DNA from: Planctomycetia bacterium
GTDB lineage: Bacteria > Planctomycetota > Planctomycetia > Pirellulales > UBA1268
NCBI GenBank assembly: GCA_021414115.1
Contig: JAIOPD010000086.1
Coordinates: 1 to 56,293 of the forward strand
Length of the DNA stretch: 56,293 nt
Reading direction: 5' to 3'
The notes beneath the pieces are model-generated. The model saw nothing but the letters and a program-made list of their open reading frames with translations. It did no database searches and was not told the DNA's origin. Position 1 is the first letter of the stretch, and the number at the start of each line of letters is the position of its first letter. Positions 34,542 through 43,127 of this stretch are shown here, in pieces. The position numbers were made by a program, and so were the translations under genes.

Positions 34542-35749
34542 TCAGCGTCTCTCGCTCAGGATGCCGGGGTTATCGGAGGAGTTTCCGCTCGAGTATCCGA
34601 ACAGTGGTGAACCGTTGGTGGCGAGCAACTCCATCAGCGTGCCGGACTTGGTCGTGAGGGGCGCGAAAATGTTTTCTCCTGGTGCCTCGCCGATCCACTG
34701 AGCCTGGCAACCGGTTAAGGCGCGGCCCCGATCCGGCGAGCGCGGATGCCGGCGCCACCGTTTTTGTTGAACTGGTCCACGGCACCGACGTTGCCGACCA
34801 CCACCCAATACGTGATGTCGCCGGTGCCGAGATTCCGCGGGTCGTTGAGGTCATGCGCGGTCGCCTGCCAGGCGTTGTGGGCAGCCGTCTGATTCGGCCC
34901 TGCATTTTCGGTGTTGAGCTGCTCGATCGTGAAGCCATGCTTTCCCGAGACGGTGACATGGTGGGTGTTTCGATACGCTCCGACGCGGCCGAATCGGGAA
35001 GTGTGATGGGAGTTGACGAACTCGAGGCCGTGGATCGAGCTCCCCACAACGATGTTGTCGGCATCGGTGTGCTCGTGGACGACGATGCCGGTGGCGTAGC
35101 CCGTCACCACCACGTTCCGCAGGATCGTCAACGCCGCGTTGTTCGTGACCGGCGTGATCAGACCCTTGGTGGCGTGCGTCGGCTGCGATGCCTGGACGTT
35201 ATAGACGCCGGTGTTGATGAACACGTTTTCGAGTCGGCATTGCATGGCCCAGTGCAGATCGACGCCGCCGATGCCCGGGTTGTCGTACGTCCGCACCTCG
35301 AGATTACGGATCACGACGTAGACCGCCGAGTAACCGCCGTAGAGTGGTGCCGGCGACTTGGCGGCCGAGATGACGGCCGGGCCCTGCTTCTCGAGGCAGG
35401 TGATGATCGTGCCCTTGTCCCGCAACGGAAAGTTGCCGATGGTGCCGAAGACCGGAGCCGGCTCGGTGTCCCCGACGATTTCGATCGTCATCCAGCTCGG
35501 GGTCGGCTTGGACACCGGCGGGATCACGATGCGGCCGCGATACACGCCGTCTGGGATCACCATCCGTCCGCCACCAGCCGCGACGATCGCATCCAGGCAT
35601 TTCGAGAAGGCGGCGGTGTTGTCGGTCGCGGCATCGGCGACCGCGCCATAATCGCTGGCCTTGAAGGTGGCCGCCGGCAATGGCGTGATGCCGAGGCCGG
35701 AACAGAAAAAAACCAAGGCGAGTGCCGACATCGACCAGCCGCGTTGCAT
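34542..35749 (-). pseudogene. Secreted pectate-lyase-like beta-helix protein with frameshift
   Basis: From ATG 35749 (GGAGG 6 nt upstream) a 344-residue product runs to TAA at 34715: signal peptide, FKASDYGAVADAATDNTAAF (the usual start of pectate-lyase/GH28-like helices), GGGRMVIPDGVYRGRIVIP, then coil repeats with N-rich turns. Near 34730 the coding appearance moves to another frame: the - strand from about 34735 to 34542 reads LTGCQAQWIGEAPGENIFA, PLTTKSGTLMELLATNG, PLFGYSSGNSSDNPGI. This suggests a one-base slip (mutation or sequencing error) that cut the last 60 residues. Extracellular polysaccharide binding or cleavage is the family role. Confidence 0.6.
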
Positions 35750-35865
35750 TGCACACCTCCGAGAAAGGACGAGCGTGGATCGACGCGAAACGCGATCGCT
35801 ACGACAGCGATTGTTCCGCAAAAAATACAGTCTGAACTCGTCGAGCGGCGAACAGATGAACTGGG

Positions 35866-36486
35866 TCATTTGCAAAGGGCCTCGTCGAGGTTGAGCAATT
35901 CATTTGCCACGAGCGTCCAGCCGGCGAGGACCGTCGCGTCGGTGAAGCGTGGCTTGGACGCACCGGTCGTCATTAGCGATCGGGCATCCTCGGGCCGCGT
36001 GCGGTACCAGTCGAGTAATTCCGCGAGCGACCGTCGGACGATCGCCAACTCGTCCGGATCGAGCGGCCGGGCGAGCAGCCGCTCCGCCATGAACTGAATG
36101 CGGGCCTCGTCGTCGGGGCCTGTCTCGGCGAGCGCGCGGTCGGCGAGGGCCCGGGCCGCCTCCACGAACTGCGGGTCGTTGAGAGTCACGAGCGCCTGCC
36201 GCGACGTGTTCGTCCGTTCCCGCTTCATGCAAGAGGCCTCCCGCGACGGGGCATTGAAGATCTCTAGCGACGCCGGCGGTGCCGACCGTTTCCAAAACCA
36301 GTAGAGGCTGCGGCGGAAAAGATTCTCCCCCGAATCCGGCTTGTAGGTCTTCGTGTTGCTCTCCGGCATCGCCACCGCCTCCCAGACGCCGTCGGGCTGA
36401 TAGGGCTTCACGCTCGGGCCGCCAAGCTTCCGCACGAGCAGCTCGGGGTGGCTCGGCAGTTCGCCCGTGGTGCCGAAGTCGCCGGA
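35866..36486 (-). pseudogene. C-terminal remnant of a DUF1553 (PSD1-type) protein
   Basis: The - strand encodes the end of a planctomycete DUF1553 protein: SGDFGTTGELPSHPELL, then RKLGGPSVKPYQPDGVWEA, SGENLFRRSLYWFWKRSAPP, RTNTSRQALVTLNDPQFVEAARALA and the final LANELLNLDEA. The N-terminal hundreds of residues are absent, and the roughly 70 residues that normally lie between HPELL and LGGPSV are missing in frame. There is no credible start. It is therefore a decayed fragment with both 5' loss and internal deletion. Confidence 0.75.
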
Positions 36487-36690
36487 GGTCCTGCGTCTGC
36501 ACGGGAGCCTTCCCAGCGAGGATCTGCGACTACTCATTCGCTGGGGACTGTTCAATTGGTTGTTTGCCCGCACCCGCTCCGCCATCTCCGTGAATCGCGG
36601 CCCGGCTCTCGTCGTACTGGCTGCGGGCGAAGGCACTGGAACCCCTACCGCCACGGTCTCCAGGCAGTTATTCGACAGGGCGTGCCGGCA

Positions 36691-37119
36691 TCAGCGTTTG
36701 GCTTCCTTCCAGGGATTGATCACATCGATGCCGCAGCCCTCGAAGTCGGCCGTATTGCGGGTCGCGAGGACGGCTCGATGGCACGCGACAATGGCGGCAA
36801 TCTGGCAGTCAAACTGACTGATCGGGCGGCCAGCCAGGCGGCGGCTTACGGCGATGCTAGCGTAGGCTCGGGCGGCGGCCGAATCGAATGGCAGAATCCG
36901 ATTCAGAAAGTCCTCTTCCAGCATGGAAGAGATGGCCTCGGTGAGCAGGTTGCGGCGACGTCCGGTTGGAAGCAGCGCCACTCCGTGTCGCAGCTCAGAC
37001 TCTCCGACGGCTGTGAAAAAGACGTTCGCGCCATCCTGAGCAGCCAACCATGCCTCCACGAGCGGAGATGGCACTGGCCGCAGGATTTCGGAAACGACGT
37101 TGGTGTCGAGGATGATCAC
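36691..37119 (-). CDS. PIN-domain toxin, VapC/FitB type
   Basis: 142 residues. PIN acidic residues are in place: Asp5 in MIILDTNVVSE, Glu in GESELRHG, and Asp in FDSAAARAYA and QFDCQIAAI. PIN toxins of this type are Mg-dependent RNases; close relatives cut initiator tRNA or rRNA. The ATG overlaps the antitoxin stop by 4 nt. It appears intact among decayed genes. FitB-like rather than classical VapC because of the partner type. Confidence 0.9.
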   Translation of the reverse strand: MIILDTNVVSEILRPVPSPLVEAWLAAQDGANVFFTAVGESELRHGVALLPTGRRRNLLTEAISSMLEEDFLNRILPFDSAAARAYASIAVSRRLAGRPISQFDCQIAAIVACHRAVLATRNTADFEGCGIDVINPWKEAKR

Positions 37120-37370
37120 TCGCGTTGCTGGTCGAAGCGTGGGGTGTCGCGAATCGGTTCCCGCGGCGGGAGATCGATATCAACGCCACCGAAAGGGGCA
37201 ACGCGCTGCCGGATGGCCGCCGCAAGATTCCTTGGCGGCGGGGTTTCGGCCACCACCTGCCGGAGGATGTCCCGGGCCTCTTCCTCCATCGAGCGACCGT
37301 GCTCGGCGGCGCGGATCCGCAGACGACGCTTCAGGTCGTCGTCGAGATTCCGGATCGTGATGCTCGCCAT
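37116..37370 (-). CDS. Ribbon-helix-helix antitoxin, FitA/VapB type
   Basis: 84 residues. N-terminal ribbon-helix-helix ASITIRNLDDDLKRRLRIRAAEHGRSMEEEARDIL is that of FitA-like antitoxins; the C-terminal part (FGGVDIDLPPREPIRDTPRFD) should bind and block the PIN toxin. It should also bind the operator that overlaps its promoter. Coupled to the toxin by a 4-nt overlap. Confidence 0.9.
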   Translation of the reverse strand: MASITIRNLDDDLKRRLRIRAAEHGRSMEEEARDILRQVVAETPPPRNLAAAIRQRVAPFGGVDIDLPPREPIRDTPRFDQQRE

Positions 37371-37390
37371 GATTGCTTTCCGAAAGAGAT

Positions 37391-37425
37391 GATTGCATTG
37401 TAATCACTGATGTCAATGCAATCAA
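37391..37425 (-). promoter_or_regulatory. Promoter and palindromic operator of the toxin-antitoxin operon
   Basis: On the - strand TTGATT (37425-37420), a 17-bp spacer and TACAAT (37402-37397) form a promoter 26 nt upstream of the antitoxin ATG. A perfect 10-bp inverted repeat, GATTGCATTG (37391-37400) and CAATGCAATC (37414-37423), overlaps both hexamers. This is the expected layout for autorepression by the antitoxin. Confidence 0.65.
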
Positions 37426-37431
37426 TCTGTG

Positions 37432-37556
37432 TCCACAGGCTGCCGGTGCGGGTGGACGGGGCTATGGTCAGCGTGCCGTTGGGTCCCCGATCCGCCGGGA
37501 TCACGATCCGGCCGCGATACATCCCGACTGGGATGACCATCTGGCCGCCGCGCGGG
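37432..37556 (-). pseudogene. Fragment of a second pectate-lyase-like beta-helix gene
   Basis: The - strand reads GGQMVIPVGMYRGRIVIP, very close to GGRMVIPDGVYRGRIVIP at about 35520-35580, also at DNA level. Only about 40 codons remain; the fragment abuts an aminotransferase fragment on the opposite strand near 37556. Confidence 0.6.
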
Positions 37557-37810
37557 GCATTCCACTCGTCACGAGCGGTGCAAGCTCGGTGTTCAGCGTC
37601 CACTTCGGCCTGTCGGCGGCCCCCCGCGACTATCGCGACACCTTGCGGGCCGACGCAGGGCAGTATGCCGCCTTTCGCCTGGCACTCTTACACCACGGCG
37701 TCTACGTGCTGCCCGATGGACGCTGGTACGTCGGGGCGGTGCATGGCGAGCCGGAACTCAACCACGCGCTCGCCGCGATCGATGCGTCGCTGGCCAGCCT
37801 GGGTGCGTGA
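37557..37810 (+). pseudogene. C-terminal fragment of a class III aminotransferase (HemL-like)
   Basis: The + strand encodes about 84 residues resembling the end of glutamate-1-semialdehyde aminomutase-type enzymes: SGASSVFSVHFG, APRDYRDTLRAD, FRLALLHHGVYVLPDGRWYV, GAVHGEPELNHALAAIDASL. The PLP-binding region and the rest are absent, and the sequence switches abruptly to a beta-helix fragment at about 37556. A rearrangement product. Confidence 0.65.
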
Positions 37811-37867
37811 GCGGCATCGGTCGTGGCGTCGTCTGCTCGGTAGGGACGTCCTGGAAAGCCTCGACCG

Positions 37868-39943
37868 TTACCGAGGTGATGGGCCGCGGGCATCGGTGGC
37901 CCGGATGTCGTCGAGTGACGTCACGCCATCGTCCGCGCCGGCGGCCGTGGCTCCGAGTGTCGTGGCGCGCCGTTGTCGCCGCTCGTTCGGGGCCTCGGAC
38001 CGCAGGCCGATCGTGGTGAACGGAATCGGCTCGAACGCGGGCAAGTCGGTATAGATCGCCGAGTCGGCGCGGAGGCTGAAATCCCCAGCGGCCGCATCGG
38101 CGAAGGCGGCTGCGGCGGCTGAAACGACGAGTGGCTCTTCGATTTGATTATCGGCCAGATGCTCCGGGCGTCCGGATCTCCGCAGCGGCATGCCGCAGTC
38201 GATGGTCACATTCGTGTTCACGACGTTGCCGTGCGGCAGACCGGCGTCGAGTGTGGTCAAGGAGTGCAGGGCCGGATAGCGGTCGCTCCAGGGGGGCAGG
38301 TCGGTGCGAAAGCGAGTCAGCCGGCCGCGATGGGTGCCGCTTGTGTCGTAGCCTCGCGCGACACCGCGGGCGTCGAGGTGAATGCCGATGGGTGAATCCA
38401 CGACGATGTTGTTTCGCACGGTGTTGAAATGGCCACCGCCGACGAATGGCCCGCACGCCGCGTTGACGACCACGTTGCCAATGATGGTGTCGCCGCTGTC
38501 ACCGTCATCGACGTAGAACGCATTCGCCCGCGGGCAGGAGTGCACGAAGTTGTGCCGCAGGATGTTGCCGTAAGTCGTCCAGTCCGCGACCGAATAAAAA
38601 CCGCCGACATCGCGCGACGTGAGCGCCACCCGACAGACCTCGTTGCACTCGAAGAGATTGTCGTTGCCCGTGTAGAGCACGGCTGCGTGCGGCAGGTCAC
38701 GCAGGAGATTGTGGGCCACGAGGCAGCCAACGGCGTCACGGGAGCCGGTGTTCCTCGGGCCGGCTCCGAATTCGCCCACATGGATCGCGGCCGCGTAGGT
38801 CTTCTGCCGCAGGCCGACGTGGTGAATCTCGTTATCGATGGCGAAGTTGTGGCAGGGCGTGAGCGATTCGCGGCGATTGCGGAGCGTGCAGCCGACGACG
38901 CGGGTGTGCGACCCACCCTCGATGACGACGCCGTCACCAAGACCGCCTTCCAGCATGAGCCCCTCGATCGTGATTCCTTCGCCGTCGCGGATTCGCACGA
39001 GCGGTTGACCGACGTCGGCGAGATAGACGCCACCGGCATCATCTGCCCGCAGAAAATCCTCCGTCGGCCAGAAGAAAAGCGTTTTGGACGGAAAGTGGAT
39101 GCACCACTCGCCGGGGCGGTCGATCTCTTCGAGAAGGTTCACCGCCCACCAGGGCTCCTTGCCGTCGCCCTTGCTGCCACGCGGCGCGTATTTCGAACCG
39201 ATTCCGCCTGCCACAGGCTCCGCGAACGTGATCGTGCGGCTTGCTGCATCGATGCTCGCGACCCGGATGGCTTCCGGCTGCCAGGGCACCCGCCAATAGC
39301 CTTCCAGCCATAGACCATCGGCGACGTTCCAGCGACCCACGCGATTGTCACGGGCGACGAATGCTCCTGGGCGTCGTGCCGAGCGGGACGAGTCGCCACG
39401 ATCCAGCACCTTCTGCATCGTCGTCGGACCGTCATTCGGCCAGCGAGCCAGCGGGAGCGGCCGGTCGTTGACGTAGAGATCAAGGATGCCGCCGCCATCG
39501 TGAAAGACATCGGGAAAAGGCCCGGCGTGCGTAATGCCAAGCGTTGCCAGGTCGAGCATGAGAACATGGTCGCGGGCCGCGGGGGAGAGTCGCTCGGCGA
39601 GTGGCGCTTCGCGGGCCGGGCGGAACGCCCGCGTGGCGACGAACATGCCCGCATGGAGTCCAGATAGCGGCAGCCCGGCTGCGACGGCGGCGCCACGGAT
39701 CGTCAGCCCCGCATCGCGGCGATCGAGTTCGAGTGTCTGCGTACGGTGGTGGATGCCGGGCAGCACGTGAATCACGCGTGGACCAGGCGTCTGGCGGCCC
39801 GCATCCCGCGCCCGCTCCAGCGTGGCGAACGGGCGGTCTCGCGTGCCGAGAGCAGCATCATCACCGAGCGGCGTTACGTGCCACTCCGTCGCCCCGCATG
39901 GCGACACACCCGCTAGCACAAACAGCACAAACAGGACCGTCAT
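37868..39943 (-). CDS. Secreted right-handed parallel beta-helix protein
   Basis: 691 residues with signal peptide (MTVLFVLFVLAGVSPCGA) and the common opening WHVTPLGDDAALGTRDRPFATLERARDA of planctomycete DUF1565/beta-helix proteins. Helix coils are visible from about residue 330 to 600: VRIRDGEGITIEGLMLEGG, GVVIEGGSHTRVVGCTLRN, NFAIDNEIHHVGLRQKTY, NLLRDLPHAAVLYTGNDNLFECNEV and NNIVVDSPIGIHLDARG. Compared with relatives as I remember them, one coil seems missing between TLRN and RRESLTPC, so a small in-frame deletion is possible. Carbohydrate binding or lysis is the likely role; catalytic residues cannot be assigned. Confidence 0.8.
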   Translation of the reverse strand: MTVLFVLFVLAGVSPCGATEWHVTPLGDDAALGTRDRPFATLERARDAGRQTPGPRVIHVLPGIHHRTQTLELDRRDAGLTIRGAAVAAGLPLSGLHAGMFVATRAFRPAREAPLAERLSPAARDHVLMLDLATLGITHAGPFPDVFHDGGGILDLYVNDRPLPLARWPNDGPTTMQKVLDRGDSSRSARRPGAFVARDNRVGRWNVADGLWLEGYWRVPWQPEAIRVASIDAASRTITFAEPVAGGIGSKYAPRGSKGDGKEPWWAVNLLEEIDRPGEWCIHFPSKTLFFWPTEDFLRADDAGGVYLADVGQPLVRIRDGEGITIEGLMLEGGLGDGVVIEGGSHTRVVGCTLRNRRESLTPCHNFAIDNEIHHVGLRQKTYAAAIHVGEFGAGPRNTGSRDAVGCLVAHNLLRDLPHAAVLYTGNDNLFECNEVCRVALTSRDVGGFYSVADWTTYGNILRHNFVHSCPRANAFYVDDGDSGDTIIGNVVVNAACGPFVGGGHFNTVRNNIVVDSPIGIHLDARGVARGYDTSGTHRGRLTRFRTDLPPWSDRYPALHSLTTLDAGLPHGNVVNTNVTIDCGMPLRRSGRPEHLADNQIEEPLVVSAAAAAFADAAAGDFSLRADSAIYTDLPAFEPIPFTTIGLRSEAPNERRQRRATTLGATAAGADDGVTSLDDIRATDARGPSPR

Positions 39944-39950
39944 CGAGGCC

Positions 39951-40865
39951 TCAGGCCGCAGCCGGGGCGAGGATTTCCTTGAGTGCCGCGGCGATATCGG
40001 GGTATTGAAATACGAAGCCCGTATCGAGCGCTACCTTCGGGATCACCCGCTGCGATGCGAACAGTACCTTGGCGAACTCACCGAACAGAATCCGGAGGCC
40101 GATGTAGGGTGCCGGCATGAAGGCGGGCCGGTGCAACTGCCTGCCCAGAGCCTTGGTGAACTCGCTGTTGCGAACCGGGTGAGGGGCCACGGCATTCATG
40201 GGGCCACGGATCGACAGCGTGTCAGCCGCATGCAGGTAGAGCCGGGCCAGGTCGGCGACGTGCACCCACGGCATCCATTGCCTGCCGTTCCCGAGCGGGC
40301 CGCCGGCGCCGAGCTTGAAGGGCGTGAGCATCTTGGCGAGTGCCCCGCCGCCCGAACCGAGAACGATGCCCGTCCGTGCCGTGACGACGCGAACTCCCGC
40401 AGCCTCGGCGGCCATGGCCTCCTTCTCCCAGTCGATGCAGACCTGGGCGAGAAAGTCATCGGCCGGGGCAGCCGACTCGGTGAGTTCCTCGTCGCCGCGG
40501 TCGCCGTAGTAGCCGACAGCCGATGCCGAGACGAGCACCGCAGGCTTGGCGTGGGCCTGGACGATGCCCTGCACGAGGTGCCGGGTGCCGAGCACGCGAC
40601 TGTCGCGGATCCTGGCTTTCTGTGCCGTGGTCCACCGTCCCTCGGCCACCGATTCGCCCGCGAGGTGGAACACGGTGTCGATTCCCTCGAATGCTTCCTG
40701 AGGGGGCGGACCCTCGAGCGGATCCCAGCGGACGATCCGGCCGGCCAGATGGCCGATCGACTGCCGGGCCCGGTCGGGATTCCGTGAGACGACGATCGGC
40801 CGATCGAGCATCCGCAACAGCCGCGGCCCGACGAACCCCGTGCCGCCCGTGACCAAGGCCCGCAT
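39951..40865 (-). CDS. TIGR01777-family NAD(P)-dependent epimerase
   Basis: 304 residues from ATG 40865 (GAGGAG 8 nt upstream). Rossmann motif VTGGTGFVGPRL at the N-terminus; IVRWDP, FHLAGESVAEGRW, VSASAVGYYGDRG, PWVHVADLARLY, GPMNAVAPHPVRNSEF and the C-terminal DUF1731 part (VIPKVALDTGFVFQYPDI) identify TIGR01777 (SulA/YfcH-like). An extended short-chain dehydrogenase; substrate unknown. Divergent from the MFS gene. Confidence 0.92.
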   Translation of the reverse strand: MRALVTGGTGFVGPRLLRMLDRPIVVSRNPDRARQSIGHLAGRIVRWDPLEGPPPQEAFEGIDTVFHLAGESVAEGRWTTAQKARIRDSRVLGTRHLVQGIVQAHAKPAVLVSASAVGYYGDRGDEELTESAAPADDFLAQVCIDWEKEAMAAEAAGVRVVTARTGIVLGSGGGALAKMLTPFKLGAGGPLGNGRQWMPWVHVADLARLYLHAADTLSIRGPMNAVAPHPVRNSEFTKALGRQLHRPAFMPAPYIGLRILFGEFAKVLFASQRVIPKVALDTGFVFQYPDIAAALKEILAPAAA

Positions 40866-40989
40866 ATCGCTTTCTCCTCGCCCGAGTTTGCCGCAGAGAC
40901 GGAAGGCCCCGCGGGCCCGCCTGTACCATTCCGAGGCGGAAGTATAGACAGGAGCAGGTGTTTCGGCGCCCGGAGCAGTATTCCCTCCC

Positions 40990-42255
40990 TTGTTCACACC
41001 CCTCCTCCCACCTCGCGGCAGCCGGCGTCGCGATCTGCTCGTTTCGACGATCGACTCGCTGGCCTTCAGTGTCATGGTCGGCTGCGGCGAGACGTACCTG
41101 CCGGCGTTCGCGCTGGCCCTCGGGATGGGGCCGGTCGCCTCGGGCATGGTGGCGAGTGTGCCGATCCTCGCCGGCGCCGTGATCCAGTTGGCTGCACCCC
41201 TGGCCGTGGCCCGCCTGGGCAGCAATCGCCGCTGGGTGATCGTCTGTACGACGGTGCAAGCGGCCTGCTTCGTGCCCTTCGTGTGGTGGGCGCTCGAGGG
41301 CCATGCGGAGCTCTGGCAGATTCTGGTGGCGGCCGCCGCCTACTGGTCGGCCGGCATGGCCGCCGCGCCGGCGTGGACCGCCTGGATGGCGGCGCTGGTG
41401 CCCGATCAGATCCGCACGCCCTACTTCGCACAGCGGAACCGGCTCGGACAGCTGGGCGTGTTCCTCGGCTTCGTGGTGGGTGGTCTCGTGCTGCAGTGGG
41501 GCGAGCAGCGGTCTGACCCGCTCCCCGCCTTCGCGGTGCTGTTTGCCATCGCGGGCGCGTTTCGCCTGTTCTCGACGGTCTGTCTCTGGGCCTGCCAGGA
41601 GCCGGCCCGGCTGACGCCAGCTGCCGCGGACGAGCTCCGCGGCGCGGGCGCACCGCTCGCGTCGCGGGTGGCCGCCGCGCTTCGCAGCATGGCGAAGCGG
41701 CCCTCGGGTTCGCTGGTCGCCTACCTCTGCTGCTTCGTGTTCGGCGCCCAGTTCGCCGCTCCCTACTTCACGCCCTTCATGCTTCGCGAACTGGGCTTCT
41801 CGTACCATGCGTTCATGCTCGTGTTCGCCACGAGTTTTCTCACCAAGGCCGTGCTGCTTCCCGCCATCGGACGGCTCGCCTCTCGGATCGGATCACTCCG
41901 ACTTCTCTGGGGGGCGAGCCTGGCCATCGTGCCCCTGGCGCTGCTCTGGCTGTTGTCGGGGAACGTGGCCTATCTGTCGGGCGTGCAGGTCGTGGCGGGG
42001 GCCTGTTGGGCGGCCTACGAACTCGCCGTGATGCTTCTCTTCTTCGAGATGCTCAGCGAACGCGAGCGGGCCGGTGTGGTCACGGTCTACAACCTCGGGA
42101 TCGCCGTGGCCACCGTGGCCGGAGCCGCCTGCGGCGGCCTCTTGCTGCGAGCGCTCGGCGAAACCTGGGAGGCGTATGCCTGCCTGTTCGTGGTCTCGAG
42201 CCTTGCCCGGCTCGCGGCGATTCCGCTGCTCCGTCGAGTGCGGGCGAACTCCTGA
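40990..42255 (+). CDS. MFS transporter
   Basis: 421 residues with 12 predicted membrane helices. The N-terminus STIDSLAFSVMVGCGETYLPAFALALGMGPV and VPILAGAVIQLAAPLAVARLGSNRRWV (loop 2-3 region) are MFS-like, as is the second half (FTPFMLRELGFSYHAFMLVFATSFLTKAV). Substrate not predictable. The start is probably TTG 40990, without a clear ribosome-binding site; no in-frame ATG exists before the first membrane segment. Its stop directly abuts the stop of the convergent gene (TGATCA). Confidence 0.82.
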   Translation: MFTPLLPPRGSRRRDLLVSTIDSLAFSVMVGCGETYLPAFALALGMGPVASGMVASVPILAGAVIQLAAPLAVARLGSNRRWVIVCTTVQAACFVPFVWWALEGHAELWQILVAAAAYWSAGMAAAPAWTAWMAALVPDQIRTPYFAQRNRLGQLGVFLGFVVGGLVLQWGEQRSDPLPAFAVLFAIAGAFRLFSTVCLWACQEPARLTPAAADELRGAGAPLASRVAAALRSMAKRPSGSLVAYLCCFVFGAQFAAPYFTPFMLRELGFSYHAFMLVFATSFLTKAVLLPAIGRLASRIGSLRLLWGASLAIVPLALLWLLSGNVAYLSGVQVVAGACWAAYELAVMLLFFEMLSERERAGVVTVYNLGIAVATVAGAACGGLLLRALGETWEAYACLFVVSSLARLAAIPLLRRVRANS

Positions 42256-42915
42256 TCAGCCTGCCGGCATCGATGCTTCGCGGGCCAGGCTGTCGAGAAA
42301 GGTGCGAGCCTTTCCGTAGTCGCCGGCGGCATATTCCTTGACGCGCTTCTTGAGCGCGCCGACGAAGTCCGACACAGTCGTCTGGATGGCCTGATAGTCG
42401 GAATACTGGATGCTTCCACCAGATTCCGCGCGGCGGGTGAAGAGGGTGTCGAGTTGTTCGCGATAGGGCGTGTAGACCTTGTCGGTGAGAATCATCGGGT
42501 ATTCGATGTGACCGGTGACGGGGTCGAGCTGCGTCGATCCCAGGCGGGGCGGGGCGGCCATCTTGGCCATCCGGATCGCCTGCTCCTGGGTCACCCGCGG
42601 ACCGGCTTCGTCAGCTCGCCGCTCCTTGTTCTCCTTCCGCATGTCGAAGTAGGTCTCGGTCCAGCGCAGACGGTTTTGGATCTCGAGTGTCTTGGCCTCC
42701 TCCCAGTTCTTCGCGGCCTCAGAGTTTTGCATGTTCTCGTAGCCCTGTGCCCGCATCATCTCTGACATGCCGTAGGCGGCCGCCTGGCCTGCGGTGGAGG
42801 CGTAGCCGCCGCGGTTGTAGCCCATGCCCCACTGGGCCGATGCCCCGACGGCGAGGAGGCCGCAGGCAATCGCGGGAATGGAAAGTCGAGCCAGTTGCCA
42901 AGAGCGGAGGAGCAT
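42256..42915 (-). CDS. Secreted protein of unknown function
   Basis: 219 residues from ATG 42915 with signal peptide (MLLRSWQLARLSIPAIACGLLAVGASAQ). The mature chain is Met/Gln/Tyr-rich near the start (YNRGGYASTAGQAAAYGMSEMMRAQG), then helical and charged, with a likely coiled-coil (NWEEAKTLEIQNRLRWTETY, DMRKENKERR). No enzymatic motif. Conserved-looking planctomycete secreted protein by composition only. Divergent from the HEAT lipoprotein gene, with 212 nt between. Confidence 0.72.
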   Translation of the reverse strand: MLLRSWQLARLSIPAIACGLLAVGASAQWGMGYNRGGYASTAGQAAAYGMSEMMRAQGYENMQNSEAAKNWEEAKTLEIQNRLRWTETYFDMRKENKERRADEAGPRVTQEQAIRMAKMAAPPRLGSTQLDPVTGHIEYPMILTDKVYTPYREQLDTLFTRRAESGGSIQYSDYQAIQTTVSDFVGALKKRVKEYAAGDYGKARTFLDSLAREASMPAG

Positions 42916-43071
42916 GGGCGGCCTCGAGGGACTTCGGATTGGGCTGGGAATTCCGCTCACGAGGAAAACTCGTCGTGCCGAAAAACCGGTCGCAAGTATA
43001 CTCGGCGGGCCCGCAGTGGGCGACGTCGATTCAACCGAGCAGCGAAGGCCGCATGCTCCGTCCGGATGACG

Positions 43072-43112
43072 GAGATTCGTTTCTGGCGAGATTCGTTTCT
43101 GTCTCGTTTCTG
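43072..43112 (+). repeat. Direct repeats in the leader of the HEAT lipoprotein gene
   Basis: GAGATTCGTTTCTG occurs at 43072-43085 and 43088-43101 (16-bp period), followed by a third partial copy TCTCGTTTCTG (43102-43112). They end 15 nt before the start codon, just ahead of the GGGAGGAG ribosome-binding site. An AGTATACT palindrome at 42995-43002 could serve as -10 on either strand. Confidence 0.5.
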
Positions 43113-43127
43113 GGAGGAGCACGCACG

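Noticed and set aside
34336-34542. Small - strand frame ending ALITESGPIRKILDRPVL
   Set aside because: The tail faintly recalls the C-termini of some transposases, but the rest does not match and no inverted repeats or other transposase parts are nearby.
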